NCBI GenBank assembly: GCA_030847615.1 | Contig: JAUMIR010000002.1 | Span: forward strand, 286,916,028-286,980,027 | From: Gambelia wislizenii | Lineage: Eukaryota; Chordata; Lepidosauria; Squamata; Crotaphytidae | DNA: 64,000 bases | Reading direction: 5' to 3' | Shown: one piece after another, positions 53,771 to 64,000 of the stretch | Layout: the number at the start of each line of letters is the position of its first letter | Numbering within the stretch: position 1 is the first letter of the stretch | The notes under the pieces: model-generated | What the model saw: the letters and a program-made list of their open reading frames with translations, nothing else | Told to the model about the DNA's origin: nothing | Databases searched by the model: none | Position numbers and translations under genes: made by a program

Positions 53771-55150
53771 CACATGCAGTATGGCAAACAGCCTTTGAAA
53801 CCATTTTCCATAACTGTATGACTCAGCTAATGTCCTACCTTGGAATAAAGTTGATGACTGACTTCAAAGGGACCAGTTTATCTTTGAAATTGAATTGAAT
53901 TGTTATTACATTCTAAAAATGTAGACTAACACAAAAGCTGTTGGGAATGATTTGGGCTCTGCAATATTAACTTAAAGCTTTACCTGCACTGGTTCCCATT
54001 TCCTTTGAGACCACAAATAGGTATGTTTGGGCCGCCAGACTTCAAAGAGCATTTTCGGGTGAGGAGGGCAAGTAATGCTTTGTGTGGACTTTATTTTTAA
54101 GACAGCCTAGTAAACACTCATTAAACAAAAAAGCATTATTTTATGGAGAGTTAATGTTTTACTTGCATACTTTTTGTTCCCACTGTATAAAACAGTGTCT
54201 GTCTGAGCAAGAGTCTATGTTTGGTCCTGTTTCCCCAGTTTTATTCATACACAGGGGTTGCTTTTCAGTAGGGAAGTACACAGCACAAGTTTTGTTGTTC
54301 AATACAGAATGTGCAGATTATTAAGGGGATTGTTTGGAAAGCCAGCTTTCATGTACAGAGAGCATCAGTGGAAATAGAAACCACATCTAACTATTGCAAA
54401 TAAACAGAGGCCCCAGGCATTGCATGTCATAGCGTTGGATATCTGATGTGGGGGGTAGAATACAGGTTAAAATGTCTTGGCCCCATGCTCATAACCCTTG
54501 GAAGCTCAACATCTCAGATTAATATTGATATACAGATGCATTGGCTTTGGCTCTTTTCTCCATTTATGGGGATTTTGACATTTTGTCCTAAAGTTCTGGT
54601 CCCTAGCCAAAGAAATTATAAGAGATTATATGGCTCCAGCTTCCCTTAGTCCCAGGAATCTCTGCTAGGAGTTTGTTTCCACTGTCCCCTGGTGAACTTT
54701 GCTGGATATCTTTGCAACTGACTCATTTTGGGAATATGTGGGGCAGATTCTGCTATGTTTAGTATGTGTAGTTTTGCTAGGTTAGTGTTATTTCATGTAG
54801 TGCAACTGATCAGATTTTATAAGGGGAACAGTACCCAGTAGATAGATGGACAGAAATTACATCAGTTTCACAATGCTATTGATGATAATGCTATTGATAA
54901 AATAATAACAATTTATTGGTAATAAAATAATAAGAAGAATCTGTGTTGCACTGTAGAGCATTCAAGCCACCTTTTTGCTGAATATGCTAGCCCCCACCCC
55001 CCAATTAAGGGCATTTCAAAGTAGGGGTTTTCTTGCTCATGCTGAGGACATTTATAGCTCATATTTGACAAGGCTTAGAAATATAAGAAGTGTGTGCAGT
55101 GTGGAAACCATGTTTCCTAATATTTGGAGATGTCATTTGGTAACCATGTT
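53771..55150. other. No gene recognised
   Basis: Unassigned AT-rich sequence. Confidence 0.4.
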
Positions 55151-56003
55151 TTTGTTAATTGCCTTCAAGTCAACTTTGACTCATGGCAACCCCGTAGATG
55201 AGACATCTCCAAGATCCCATGTCCTCAACTCAGCTCCTGCAGGTTCAGGCTTGTGGCCTCCTTGACTGAGTAGAACTACCTAGTGCAACCTAGTGTGCAG
55301 TCTCTCTCTCTCTCTCTCTCTTCCCCCTCCACTTTTCCTAGCATTACTGACTTCTCTAGTGAGTAATTTCTTCTCATGATGTGTCCAAAGTGTGATAGCC
55401 TCAATTTGTTCATCTTGGCTTCTAATGGGAGTTTGGGCTTGATCTGTTCTACAACCCATCTTTGTCCTTTTGGCTGCCCATGGTATCCTCAGGACTCTTC
55501 TCCGACACACCACATCTCAAATGAGTTGATTTTCTTCCTATCAGCTTTTTTCATTGTCCAGCTCTCACACCCTACTTATGATGGGATATACGATGGTTTG
55601 AACAATCCTGACTTTAGTCTCAGTTCTATAACTTTGCATTTTATGATCATGTCCAGTTCTTTCATAACTGGCCTTCCCAGTCTTATTCATCTTCTGATTT
55701 CCTGGCTGCAGTCTCCGTTCTGGGCTATGATTGATCCAAGGAATGGGAGTTCTTTCACTATTTCAGTTTCTTTGTCATCTATTTTGAATTTGGATGATGG
55801 AATGCAGCCTTGTTTGACTCCCTTTCCTATTGGGAACCATTCTGTTTTTCTATATTCTGTTCTTAGGGTGGCCTCCTGTCTTAACTCTGCATCAGAACAG
55901 TCAAGTGTGTTGGTACACCCATTTCTTTAAGAGTGTTCAATGGTTTCTTGTGATCTATGCAGTCAAATACTTTGGTAATCATACATTTCTCTACTTCATC
56001 ATG
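55151..56003 (-). mobile_element. RTE-BovB LINE fragment, minus strand
   Basis: The 3' end is at 55151 (TTGCCTTCAAGTCAACTTTG..ACTCATGGCAACCCC, inverse of the BovB tail). The complement carries the RT C-terminus (VCRRRVLRIPWAAKRT, and EWLPIGK-type sequence further on) with stops. (TC)10 at 55301-55320. The forward frame 55376-55930 is an antisense artefact of this element. Confidence 0.85.
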
Positions 56004-56715
56004 GTTGTCCGTACATAATTTTTTTTAACTTAGAAAAATATTTATTTCATTTTTTACTTTCTCAGAGTTTCTCAGAGGTTAAGTTTTATAGTGAACCCAA
56101 GATGTAGTACACAGGTGGGAGTCATACTGCTGGTGAACTTTAGCTCCTAGCAGCCATAGTTAATGGTAGGAAATGCTGGGAACTACCATCTAACATTCCC
56201 TGGTGGCCTACATTGTTCCCACCCCTGGAATAAAAGTTAGGATATTATACTAGTACCCAGGAAGCTTTACTTCACATCTCTACTTGGCCATAAATCTCAG
56301 TGGGTAGCCTTGGGACAGCCAGTATCTCTCAACCTAACCTGTATTACAGGATTATTATATTTTCTATTCCTTGTGGGGAAAGGCAGGAATATTACTAATA
56401 ATGCCTATTAGTGCAGTTGAAACAAATGTGGGCAAAAAGGTTGCTTGGAAGGGCATGGAATTACAACAGAATCCATTAGTGTGCATGCATGTATGTGAGA
56501 AAGATCCATTGTGCCCAGTTGTGCAGAAGGTATTTCAGGATGTGCTCCAATGTTTATAATGTAGGATGTACTTGCAGAGGGTGGTGAATAAACTCAATGT
56601 GAGGAGAGTAGTGCTGTAGCACTTATTCTTTGGCGAATAACAGTGCACTGCCTGTTAAGAAATTTAAAGATTTCAACCTAAATTCAACTTTTAGCCTTGA
56701 CTAGAACAGATTTAA
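56004..56715. other. Short MITE at 56110-56226, otherwise unassigned
   Basis: CTTTAGCTCCTAGCAGCCAT..AGTTAATGGTAGGAAATGCT..GGGAACTACCATC is the palindromic core of the short foldback MITE type. No exon. Confidence 0.5.
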
Positions 56716-56917
56716 GAAGCCAGCGTGGTGTAGTGGTTTGAGTGTTGGACTTTGGGAGATCATGGTTCAATTCCTCACATAGCCATGGAAACCCAGTGGA
56801 TGACATTGGGCAAAGCACATCCTCTCAGCCTAAAAGGAAGGCAATGACAAACTCTCTCTTAACAAAGCATGCCAAGAGAATCCCATGATAGGGTCACCAT
56901 AACTCACTGATGACATT
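56716..56917 (+). mobile_element. Sauria-type tRNA-derived SINE
   Basis: AGCCAGCGTGGTGTAGTGG head with B-box GGTTCAATTCC, body GCCATGGAAACCCAGTGGAT..GACATTGGGCAAAGCAC, and a tail GATAGGGTCACCATAACTCA. Slightly truncated at the 3' end. Confidence 0.88.
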
Positions 56918-57365
56918 TCTACATTTCTGCTGAGTTAATAACTTTGCTGGATTCCCACACCTCTCTTAAAGTAAATAAGATACAAAGGAGAGAGATGGGG
57001 ACAGAAATGGACAGAAAAGTGGGTAGATGTCGCCTTTTCTACTCTGTATATCTAAACACCTCTTGCTTTCTTTAACTAATTCATAATTCTCAACAGGTAG
57101 AATCCATGTATTTTGAATGTAACATGGTAACCAGACTCTTAACAGTATCTGCTTCTCACTATTAATCAGGCACATTTTAAAGAAGATATTACTTCCACAG
57201 TGTTTTAGTCAAATGGGGAGACTGTCTCTGGATCTATCACCATTAGTTATACCTTACATTCATACATACCAACCCCTAGTTTTGGGGAAAAGTGCGTACC
57301 TCTTGGGCATATGACATGGCAGGAATAAAGAAAATATTTTCTGTCCTACAAAACATACAGGTTTT
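56918..57365. other. No gene recognised
   Basis: Unassigned sequence. Confidence 0.4.
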
Positions 57366-57420
57366 ATCATAGAATTGTAGAGTTGGAAGAGACCACAAGG
57401 CCATCCAGTCCAACCCCCTA
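57366..57420 (-). mobile_element. CR1 LINE 3' terminus, copy 8
   Basis: ATCATAGAATTGTAGAGTTG..GAAGAGACCACAAGGCCATC..CAGTCCAACCCCCT is the last ~55 bases of CR1 in inverse. It abuts a SINE directly. Confidence 0.8.
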
Positions 57421-57424
57421 AAGA

Positions 57425-57537
57425 AAGTATGTAACTTGTCCAAGGTCACTCAGTGAGTTTTTATGGTGGAGTGGGGATTTGAACCCTGGTGTCCAGAGTT
57501 GTAGCCCAACACCCAAACCACTACACCACACTATATA
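57425..57537 (-). mobile_element. tRNA-derived SINE head, minus strand
   Basis: The complement reads GTGTGGTGTAGTGGTTTGG..GTGTTGGGCTACAACTCTGG..GGTTCAAATCCCCACTCC, i.e. A and B boxes of the Sauria-type head, then CTCACTGAGTGACCTTGGAC. Cut at the junction with CR1 at ~57421. Confidence 0.8.
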
Positions 57538-59021
57538 GACAACTTCCATAGTTCCATTCTTTAATATGTTTTTAATTACAGCTTAATAAGTTAATTAAAA
57601 TGCATGACTGAGCGATTTTAACATGGTAGAAGAAAAACTTAAGGTCAGCTCAGAAACATCTGTTAATTGAACATTTTCTTGGTCTTATTTATGAAAGACA
57701 GTATTTGTCGACTTGAATAAATGCCAGTTATAGCGAGAACTTCCTCAAAATCTTATGCCAATGGTTATACCTGCCAGCCTGTTGAAGTAAGAGTTCTTAT
57801 TCTCCTCAGATTTGGTGGAGTCATTGTGACAAACTTGGTGGACCCAAAGCCAACATGTTGGGCTGTAAAAGAGTCTCTTCATGGGCAAATTTAGACATTG
57901 CCCTCCAGGTATCAGTTAATTATTAAAGTATCAGTTGCTAGAACAGAAAAGGAAAACAGAGTGTAAGTGAAATTTGCTTGGATCCCTAACAAATTTTAGA
58001 ATCTTCCTCCCAGGATATTATTTCTCTCCACATCTTAATATAGGGTGATACAAGCTCGTAAGGACTGTGATCTCTTTGAAGCTAAAAGACGAGGGATTTA
58101 TTAGGGCTGAAGGGAAGGTGTTTTCTTCAATCCTAATCCACCCACCCAATCTCTCAACTGTGAAGGGAGAATATAGAGCTGTAAAGGGACCTGTCCCAGC
58201 TTGTCCCCCATTCCAGCCTTGTATCTGCCCCGGGGGTCTTATATATAGGGGGGAAATTTCGAAGCAGCATTGGGGAGAGGGAAATCAAATAGAAACCTCC
58301 TTGTGCAAGATATTATGGCTTAGATTCTGGGAAAGATGAGTAGCTTTTCACTTGCCTAACTGTGAGTCTCAGTGATATTGGGCACTTGCACCTCAGGCTT
58401 AGGCAACTGAGGGCTTGTCTACACTGGCCAGATACCCCAGCTTGCCCCCATTCTAGAGCCCCTCTAGTCCAAACGATGCAGGGCATTTACCCTGAGCATA
58501 TAACCTCAGCTATAGGCTGGCATCCTGACTGGACTCCAGCCTGTTTTCTGCCGGTAGCCAGGGGTGGGGGTGGGGTGGGAACAGTGTATCCTGCCTGGTA
58601 CAGATGAGCCCTGAGATTCTGGACTAGGTGAGCAGAAAGCTAATAATCTATGTCCATAGTTCAGTAGCCTCATCCTGTTGTACCATGGATGGGGGGGAAT
58701 TTCCCAGTTCTGTCCCCTACTGCCCATGATTTCTTGTGGGTCTTCAACTTGTCATGCCGACTCTTTTTACATACTTGGTGACCTTGCCTTAAAATTCATC
58801 CTTGTTGTCAGAACAGCTTGCATTTAAGGTTTCTTTGTTATCAGGAATAATTACTTTGGATTTGCTAAAGGTGTTCTAATAAAAGATAATGTACTTTAAT
58901 GTAGAAATGCCTAATTTTGAAAAGAAAAAAAATTGCAAGTCTTGCCTTATGTTTGCGGAAGTTGAGAAAAGGAGTGGGGGAAACACCTTTGCTTACTCTG
59001 TGGTCCTTGAGGAGTCTGGAG
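57538..59021. other. Terminal-repeat-like ends near 58200 and 58410, no gene
   Basis: GGGCTTGTCTACACTGGCCA at 58411 and CCCAGCTTGTCCCCCATTCC at 58195 / CCCAGCTTGCCCCCATTCTA at 58437 are related motifs, suggesting two eroded copies of one MITE. No exon. Confidence 0.4.
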
Positions 59022-59165
59022 CACAGGAAGGTGCCTTCTAATGAGTCAGACCATTCATCCATTTAGCCCACTATTGCCAGATCTGACTGGCAACTCCTCT
59101 CCCCAGGATTTCAGGAAGGATTCTTTCCTAACTCCCTGGAGTTGCTAGGAATTGGACCAGGGGGT
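59022..59165 (-). mobile_element. SINE-like repeat, minus strand
   Basis: AGGAAGGTGCCTTCTAATGA..GTCAGACCATTCATCCATTT..CAGGAAGGATTCTTTCC..TGCTAGGAATTGGACCAGGG. Same family as 15580 and 16215, keeping the complement of a tRNA-like B box near GGAATTGGACC. Confidence 0.65.
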
Positions 59166-59249
59166 TTCTACCTGTAAAGTGAAAAATTCTCAGCACAGCT
59201 GGAGAGCACAAGGTTGGAGAAGGCAGTCACTTTCCATGGCCAGTGTGTT

Positions 59250-59291
59250 TAATAATAATAATAATAATAATTATTATTATTATTATTATTT
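59250..59291. repeat. (AAT)n(ATT)n palindromic microsatellite
   Basis: AAT repeats to ~59270 turn into TTA repeats to ~59291, a self-complementary tract at the 3' end of the L2 copy. Confidence 0.95.
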
Positions 59292-59519
59292 ATACCCCGC
59301 CCCTCTGTTAAAACAATTGGGGCGACTTACAAAAATTAAAATACAATACAGATAAAAATCCCTAAACACCCCAACCCCCACCCTCCTCCATAAAAAAATA
59401 TTAAAGAAATATAAATTAAAAAGCAACTGATCTAAAATCACATTTAAAAACAATAAATACAATAAACACAATAAATAGCCAGCGGACTAAAAGAGGCCAG
59501 GATCCCCTGAGGCCGGGAT

Positions 59520-60086
59520 CTAATTAGGAAAGGCCTGCCGAAAGAGATCCCTCTTTACTGCTTTTTTGAAGCTACTCAGGCTTGTCATCTGACGGATCTT
59601 GTTCGGCAGGTCATTCCACAATTTGGGGGCGATTGCCGAAAAGGCCCTCTGGGAGGTTGCAGACAGCCTAGATTTTTGTGGGTGAAACAAATTCCTCCCA
59701 GAGGACTGGAGTGTGCGGGGAGGATTGTATGGGAGGAGGCGGTTCCGGAGATAAGTTGGACCCAAGCCATTTAGGGCTTTAAAGGTAATAATCAACACCT
59801 TATACTGGGCCCAGAAACTGATAGGCAGCCAGTGGAGAGATTTTAATACTGGAGTTATATGGTCTCTCCGAGATGTTCCCGAGACCACTCTGGCTGCCAT
59901 ATTTTGTACCAACTGAAGTTTCCGGACCAAGCATGAGGGCAGCCCCATGTAGAGCGCATTGCAGAAATCTAGACAAGAGGTTACCAGTGTGTGCACCACA
60001 GTCTCGAGGTCCCTTACTTCCAGGAAAGGGCGCAGCTGGCGTATCAGCCGAAGCTGATAATAGGCGCTTCTGACCGTCGCATTCAC
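59520..60086 (-). pseudogene. L2 ORF2 C-terminal region
   Basis: 188 open codons: AYYQLRLIRQLRPFL, TLVTSCLDFCNALYMGLP, RKLQLVQNMAARVVSGTSRR, HITPVLKSLHWLPI, KVLIITFKALNGLGPTYLRN and LWNDLPNKIRQM. The classical L2 ORF2 end. The frame is intact to its stop, close to the 3'UTR. Confidence 0.9.
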
Positions 60087-60292
60087 CTGACTTAGTCATC
60101 TGAAGCGATGAATCAAGGAGCATCCCCAGACTGCAAACACAGTCCTTAACGGAGAGCGTGACCCCGTCCAGGACTGGAGGTTGCAACCCAACTCCTGGTT
60201 TTGGGGCCGCTACCATGAGCGCCTCCGTTTTGTCTGGATTTAATCTCAATCTGTTTTTCCTCATCCAACCCATTACTGCTTTAAGACACTCA

Positions 60293-60694
60293 TTAAGAGG
60301 AGAGATGCCATCGGAATTTGAGGCCGACGCTTGGGACAAGGAGAAATAGATCAGCGTACTGATAACACCCAGCCCCATAACTCCGAATTATCTCACCCAG
60401 CGGCTTCATATAGATGTTAAACAGCATCGGGGACAGGATGGCGCCCTGCGGAACACCACAAGTAAGCTCCTTTCTGCTGGAGCAGCTGTCCCTGAGCAAC
60501 ACTCTCTGGGACCTGCCTGAGAGAAAGGACCGGAACCAATGGAGCACAGTGCCTCCAATTCCTAACCCACTCAAGCGATCCAAGAGGATGCTATGATCTA
60601 TCATATCGAAAGCCGCTGAGATGTCTAAAAGCACCAGCAGGGACACATTACCCCTGTCGATGCTTAGACGCAGGTCGTCAGTCAAGGCAACCAT
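60293..60694 (-). pseudogene. L2 ORF2 RT fragment
   Basis: 133 codons: VSLLVLLDISAAFDMIDHSI (RT motif with catalytic Asp), LHWFRSFLSGRSQRVLL, ELTCGVPQGAILSPMLFNIY and CYQYADLFLLV, where YADD has become YADL, so the catalytic pair is lost. The N-terminal endonuclease is absent. Confidence 0.9.
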
Positions 60695-60968
60695 GGCAGT
60701 CTCAACTCAAAATCCTGTCCTAAAGCCAGTTTGAAATGGGTCTAGATAATTGGTTTCATCCAAGACCACTTGGAATTGAAATGCAACTTGCCCTCTTGAT
60801 CACTTTGCTCAAGAATGGTAACATAGAAACCAGCCTATAGTTGTTCATGTCCAGGGGGGTCAAGGGAAGATTTTTTCAGGAGCGGCCTAATGGCTGCTTC
60901 GTTTAAACAAGATGGAACACACCCTTCTCTGAGGGATGCATTGATGATGTCCTTAAGGAACACCATCA

Positions 60969-61950
60969 AGGCAGTCCCCCCCCCCCCAGATGGCCGGCCA
61001 TGAAGGGCAAGGATCGAGAGGTTTGTTTCAATAACCTTGCATGTTATGGGTGAAAAAACATTATGGAATCTGATAGTAGTTTACCAGTGCTGGGATAGTG
61101 ATCTTTTTTTGCATGAAAATATATGTTCTTTTCCTCTTCTTATCATATACTGAGAAGCTATATTCTTTTTGGCTTTCTTTTGCTAGTAAGTTGATTTCTG
61201 GTATGGCCTTCAATAGAATATAGTCTTCAAAGAGGTATGGACTCATTTGTGGTAAGAATTCAGATAGTTCTGAAGAGGACCAAACTGAGAAACAGGCCTT
61301 GAGCTTTTCTGATGCAAAAGTTCTTGCTGGGTTATTTAGATTTGTTGGCCCCTGTTAATTATTGACAACAGTTTAGAGATTAGCTGCCTTGTTCTGAATC
61401 AGGGTAGATCACTGAACTGAAGAGTGTTTCTTAATAAGCTTCCAAAGCTAGTTTACCAACATAAGCTTATTACACCAAATTGTATTAGTTTTGACCTTAT
61501 TCTTGGAAATATTTCATTTGGTGTGGAGTTATAAAGTTGAGTAAGTGGTATGCGAGACTTCTTGATGATGCAGGTAGTGTGAGCCAAATCCCAAGCAGTC
61601 TCATGTTTTGTATAAAGCATGCTAGGCAAATTTGTGTTGTTGTTTCCAGGGTAATTAAAAATCTGTTGGAAAGCAAGAAGAATTTATATCATTAAAATTG
61701 TTGTTGCAAACATCCAAAGGCATGTGAAGTGTTTGTTTTTATTTTTCTGTTACTTTTGGCAAACACATAAGAACAAAGGAAATGATGCTTTCTAGAAAAC
61801 AACATATTTCAGGAAAAGTCTTCTGGAATTTCATGGTGCCAAGTTTGGGAATAACTTATCCTTGGCTAGAATGGTAAATTAATATGAGAAAGGATGTGGT
61901 GGGGTGGAGGAGGGGCAAGAGAAAAGAGCAACATGTCTTTTATGTGTGTG
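60969..61950. other. No gene recognised
   Basis: C run at 60977-60987, then unassigned sequence. Confidence 0.4.
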
Positions 61951-62173
61951 TATATGTCTCCAAGTTGCCTGTAGACTTATGGTGATCCTAAGAATTTCAT
62001 AAGATTTTCTTAGGAGAGAAATACTCAGAATGGGATTTACCAGTTCCTTTCTCAGAAATCTACCGTATAGCACCTGGTGTTCATTGGCAGTCTGCCATCC
62101 AAGTACTAACCAAAGCTGACCCTGCTTAGCTTCCAAGATCAGAAAGGAACTGGTGCCTTTAGGGTGTTTGGGT
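61951..62173 (-). mobile_element. 5S rRNA-derived SINE with BovB-like tail, copy 2
   Basis: The complement gives CTGATCTTGGAAGCTAAGCA..GGGTCAGCTTTGGTTAGTAC..TTGGATGGCAGACTGCC, an excellent match to the 5S rRNA internal promoter. Then TAAGAAAATCTTATGAAATT..CTTAGGATCACCATAAGTCT as tail. Its head is closer to 5S rRNA than that of the copy at 41434. Confidence 0.9.
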
Positions 62174-62785
62174 AAGCCTTGTAGAAAAAGATACCCCCCC
62201 CTGCTTTGCATGTTTTCGTTTTGGAGGTATGTGTGTGTGCTTCTATTCCCTAATTGAGGAGCTCTTGACAGGCAGAGACCATTGTATCACTATGCCCAGT
62301 GTTATGGAATTATTATTTTTTTTAAGTTAATGAGCTTGGTTTTACTTGCTGACTGGCATATCTCTGCTTGCAATTTGGATTGACATGGCTGTGCTTTCAG
62401 AGACATTGAGCTCAGGCCAATTCCACTGGGGACACTTTGAGCTGTATAGGTCAGCTTCTGAGCTCTCTGTTTTGATGCCATAGAGCCGGAGTATCAGATT
62501 AGGATCCAAGATTATATATTCTGCAGGACCTTGTCAGTTTTATCTGCTTAATGGGAAAGAATTGAAAATAGTGCAGGTAGTGATTTAGGGCAGAAAAAAT
62601 GAAGGCACTTCTTCACATAGTACATAATTAATGTATGGAATGTGTAGCTTCAAGACATGATGATGGCCACTAGCCTAGATTAAATGAGCGGAAGATTTTG
62701 ATGGAGGAAAAAACTGTCCCATGGCAGTCATCTCCCATGATATCTCCATGGAAAGAGAAAGCGTACCACTGAATACCCACGACTT
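62174..62785. other. No gene recognised
   Basis: Unassigned sequence. Confidence 0.4.
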
Positions 62786-63000
62786 TATCACACTACACTG
62801 TTATAGTGCTATTTTTCTACTTTAACTGCTCTGGCTGCCTCCTGTGGAATTCTGGGGTTTGTAGTTTAGTGAGGCCGAAGAGCTCTCTGGCTGAGCATTC
62901 TAAATGCCCCCTCCCTAGACTGCAAATCCCAGGATTCCACAGGAGGCAGCCAGAGCAGTTAAAGTGGAATCATAGCACTATAGTGTAGTGTGATAATCTC
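62786..63000. mobile_element. Foldback MITE, 'ggggtttgtagttt' type
   Basis: TTATCACACTACACTGTTAT..TGGCTGCCTCCTGTGGAATT and GATTCCACAGGAGGCAGCCA..GCACTATAGTGTAGTGTGAT pair almost perfectly. The best preserved copy of this type. Confidence 0.88.
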
Positions 63001-63954
63001 CGCAGTTGTAGGAGCCAGCAGCTGACAGCTTTGTTTCCCTCATATGCTGTCTGTAAGCTTTGTAGTGCAGAAGCACCCAGCAGGCTACTGTTGGAAGTAG
63101 AATGGTAGGTTAGATAGTTCCTTGGAGCATTCATCATATATAAGAATGTTTACACAAATATAACACTGAAGGTTGGCCATAGGAAGGACATTTTTTAAAA
63201 AATGTATGGTAAGATGCAGTCTTAACTGTTGATTGCATCTATTTTTGGTGTTTCGCCATTGGATTCTCTCTTGCTTTTAAAGTGTCAGTGAAATTAAATT
63301 TCCCCTTTGCACTGTACAATTTATATAAAAAGAATGTATGTTGCTTCTTTTGGATTATGATTACGTCAAGCTGAAAGACATCATTCATTTTAAGGGCTCT
63401 TCATACTGGTTGACTGAAATTATCAAGGAGAAAGTAAATATCCTGTTTAAGTTCTACGGAAAAGAGAGAAGGTGAAAGATCCCAACTGAAAATGAAAGAC
63501 CTTATCTTACATTGCTGTCCCCTTCTTTGAACAAGCCTCCCCCACCCCGCCCGCATTACTTTGCATACAGTACTTGTTGGCTATCCCAGAATTTCCAGGA
63601 GTTGTGCTAATGTTAAAACTAGAGACAGACTCCTCTTCTTGGTTAAAGGTTCTTTAAAAAGAAAGTAGGAGAACTACCAAACCTGTTTTACCACACCGAG
63701 AGCAGGAACCCCTCTGTCAAACTGGGCAAGCAACAACAGATTCCTTTTGCTTCAAGCCACCAGGCTGGCATTCTTTTTCTTCTGTAGTGTCCTTCTGAAT
63801 TCTCAGACATTTAAATAATAATTGATAATAGAGTTCTCAGAACAGCTGGTGTGATCTGTACTGTACCTGTCTTTACTGTACGTGTCTAAGTCCCATCCCC
63901 ACCCCACCCCACCCCGTGTGTGTGTGAGTGAGAGAGAAAGAGAGACAGAGAGAA
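63001..63954. other. No gene; simple repeats near the end
   Basis: (CCCAC)n at about 63897-63914 followed by (GT)n and (GA)n-rich sequence to 63953. Otherwise unassigned. Confidence 0.45.
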
Positions 63955-64000
63955 GCCTTGTCTACAACTGGCCAAATACTCTGGTTTGCCCCTGTTCCAG
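63955..64000. mobile_element. Start of a MITE cut by the window edge
   Basis: GCCTTGTCTACAACTGGCCA..AATACTCTGGTTTGCCCC repeats the end motif seen at 29336 and 58410. It runs off the window. Confidence 0.5.

Larger units (their letters stand above)
59281..60968 (-). mobile_element. L2 LINE, 1.7-kb copy
   Basis: Minus-strand L2-clade LINE from RT to 3' end (the end reads ...GGGGTATAAATAATAAT on the complement). Contains RT N-terminal motifs at 60293-60694, a frame-broken middle and the C-terminal block at 59520-60086. It is 5'-truncated near 60968, next to a C run. Confidence 0.9.

Noticed and set aside
55376..55930. 184-codon plus-strand frame
   Set aside because: It is the antisense of the BovB LINE at 55151-56003.
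11215..63000. CRISPR-like arrays
   Set aside because: Repeats are palindromic MITEs at scattered sites without regular spacing; the genome is vertebrate.

Overview
The window looks like vertebrate nuclear DNA, most likely from a squamate reptile (a lizard). It is dominated by transposable elements: CR1, L2, RTE-BovB and L1 LINEs, a further LINE with a C2HC finger, tRNA-derived SINEs with BovB-like tails (Sauria type), 5S-rRNA-derived SINEs with the same kind of tail, many Tigger-like (TA duplication) and hAT-like miniature transposons, and microsatellites. Bacterial-style operons, ribosome binding sites and CRISPR arrays are absent. Nearly every open frame over about 100 codons is LINE remnant, SINE antisense or chance.

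Only one stretch looks like a host gene. A CpG-rich island at about 18870-19560 carries an ATG in good Kozak context at 19397 and a short acidic, proline-rich open frame that meets a possible splice donor at 19465/19466. I read this as promoter, 5'UTR and first coding exon of a plus-strand gene whose first intron would fill the rest of the window. I do not recognise the protein, and no downstream exon is convincing (one weak candidate at 46728).

Layout. 1-11.1 kb: truncated CR1 (65-1191); a twin-primed LINE inside an L2 tail (1690-2489); Tigger MITE (2787-3018); 0.6-kb MITE (4097-4730); an internally deleted CR1 interrupted by an L1 (4745-6727); a long minus-strand CR1 interrupted by a DNA element (6840-11076). 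11-18.6 kb: MITEs, SINEs, an L2 tail and a CR1 tail. 18.87-20.7 kb: CpG island and first exon, followed at once by a processed retrocopy with 14-bp target duplications, then a hAT MITE and a hairpin. 21.3-22.1 kb: tandemly duplicated MITE block. 24-43 kb: six-member MITE family (other members at 4 and 17 kb), an old long CR1 (29.9-32.6 kb) and two C2HC-LINE copies. 39-63 kb: SINEs, 5S-SINEs, a solo LTR (49440-49863), two BovB fragments, a long L2 (59.3-61.0 kb) and foldback MITEs.

No multi-gene biochemical system is present. What is worth attention is insertion history: nested insertions with readable target-site duplications, a twin-priming inversion, a frameshift shared by two CR1 copies, and a fresh-looking mRNA retrocopy beside a first exon. 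Family names come from reading motifs and remembered family features; no database search was run.
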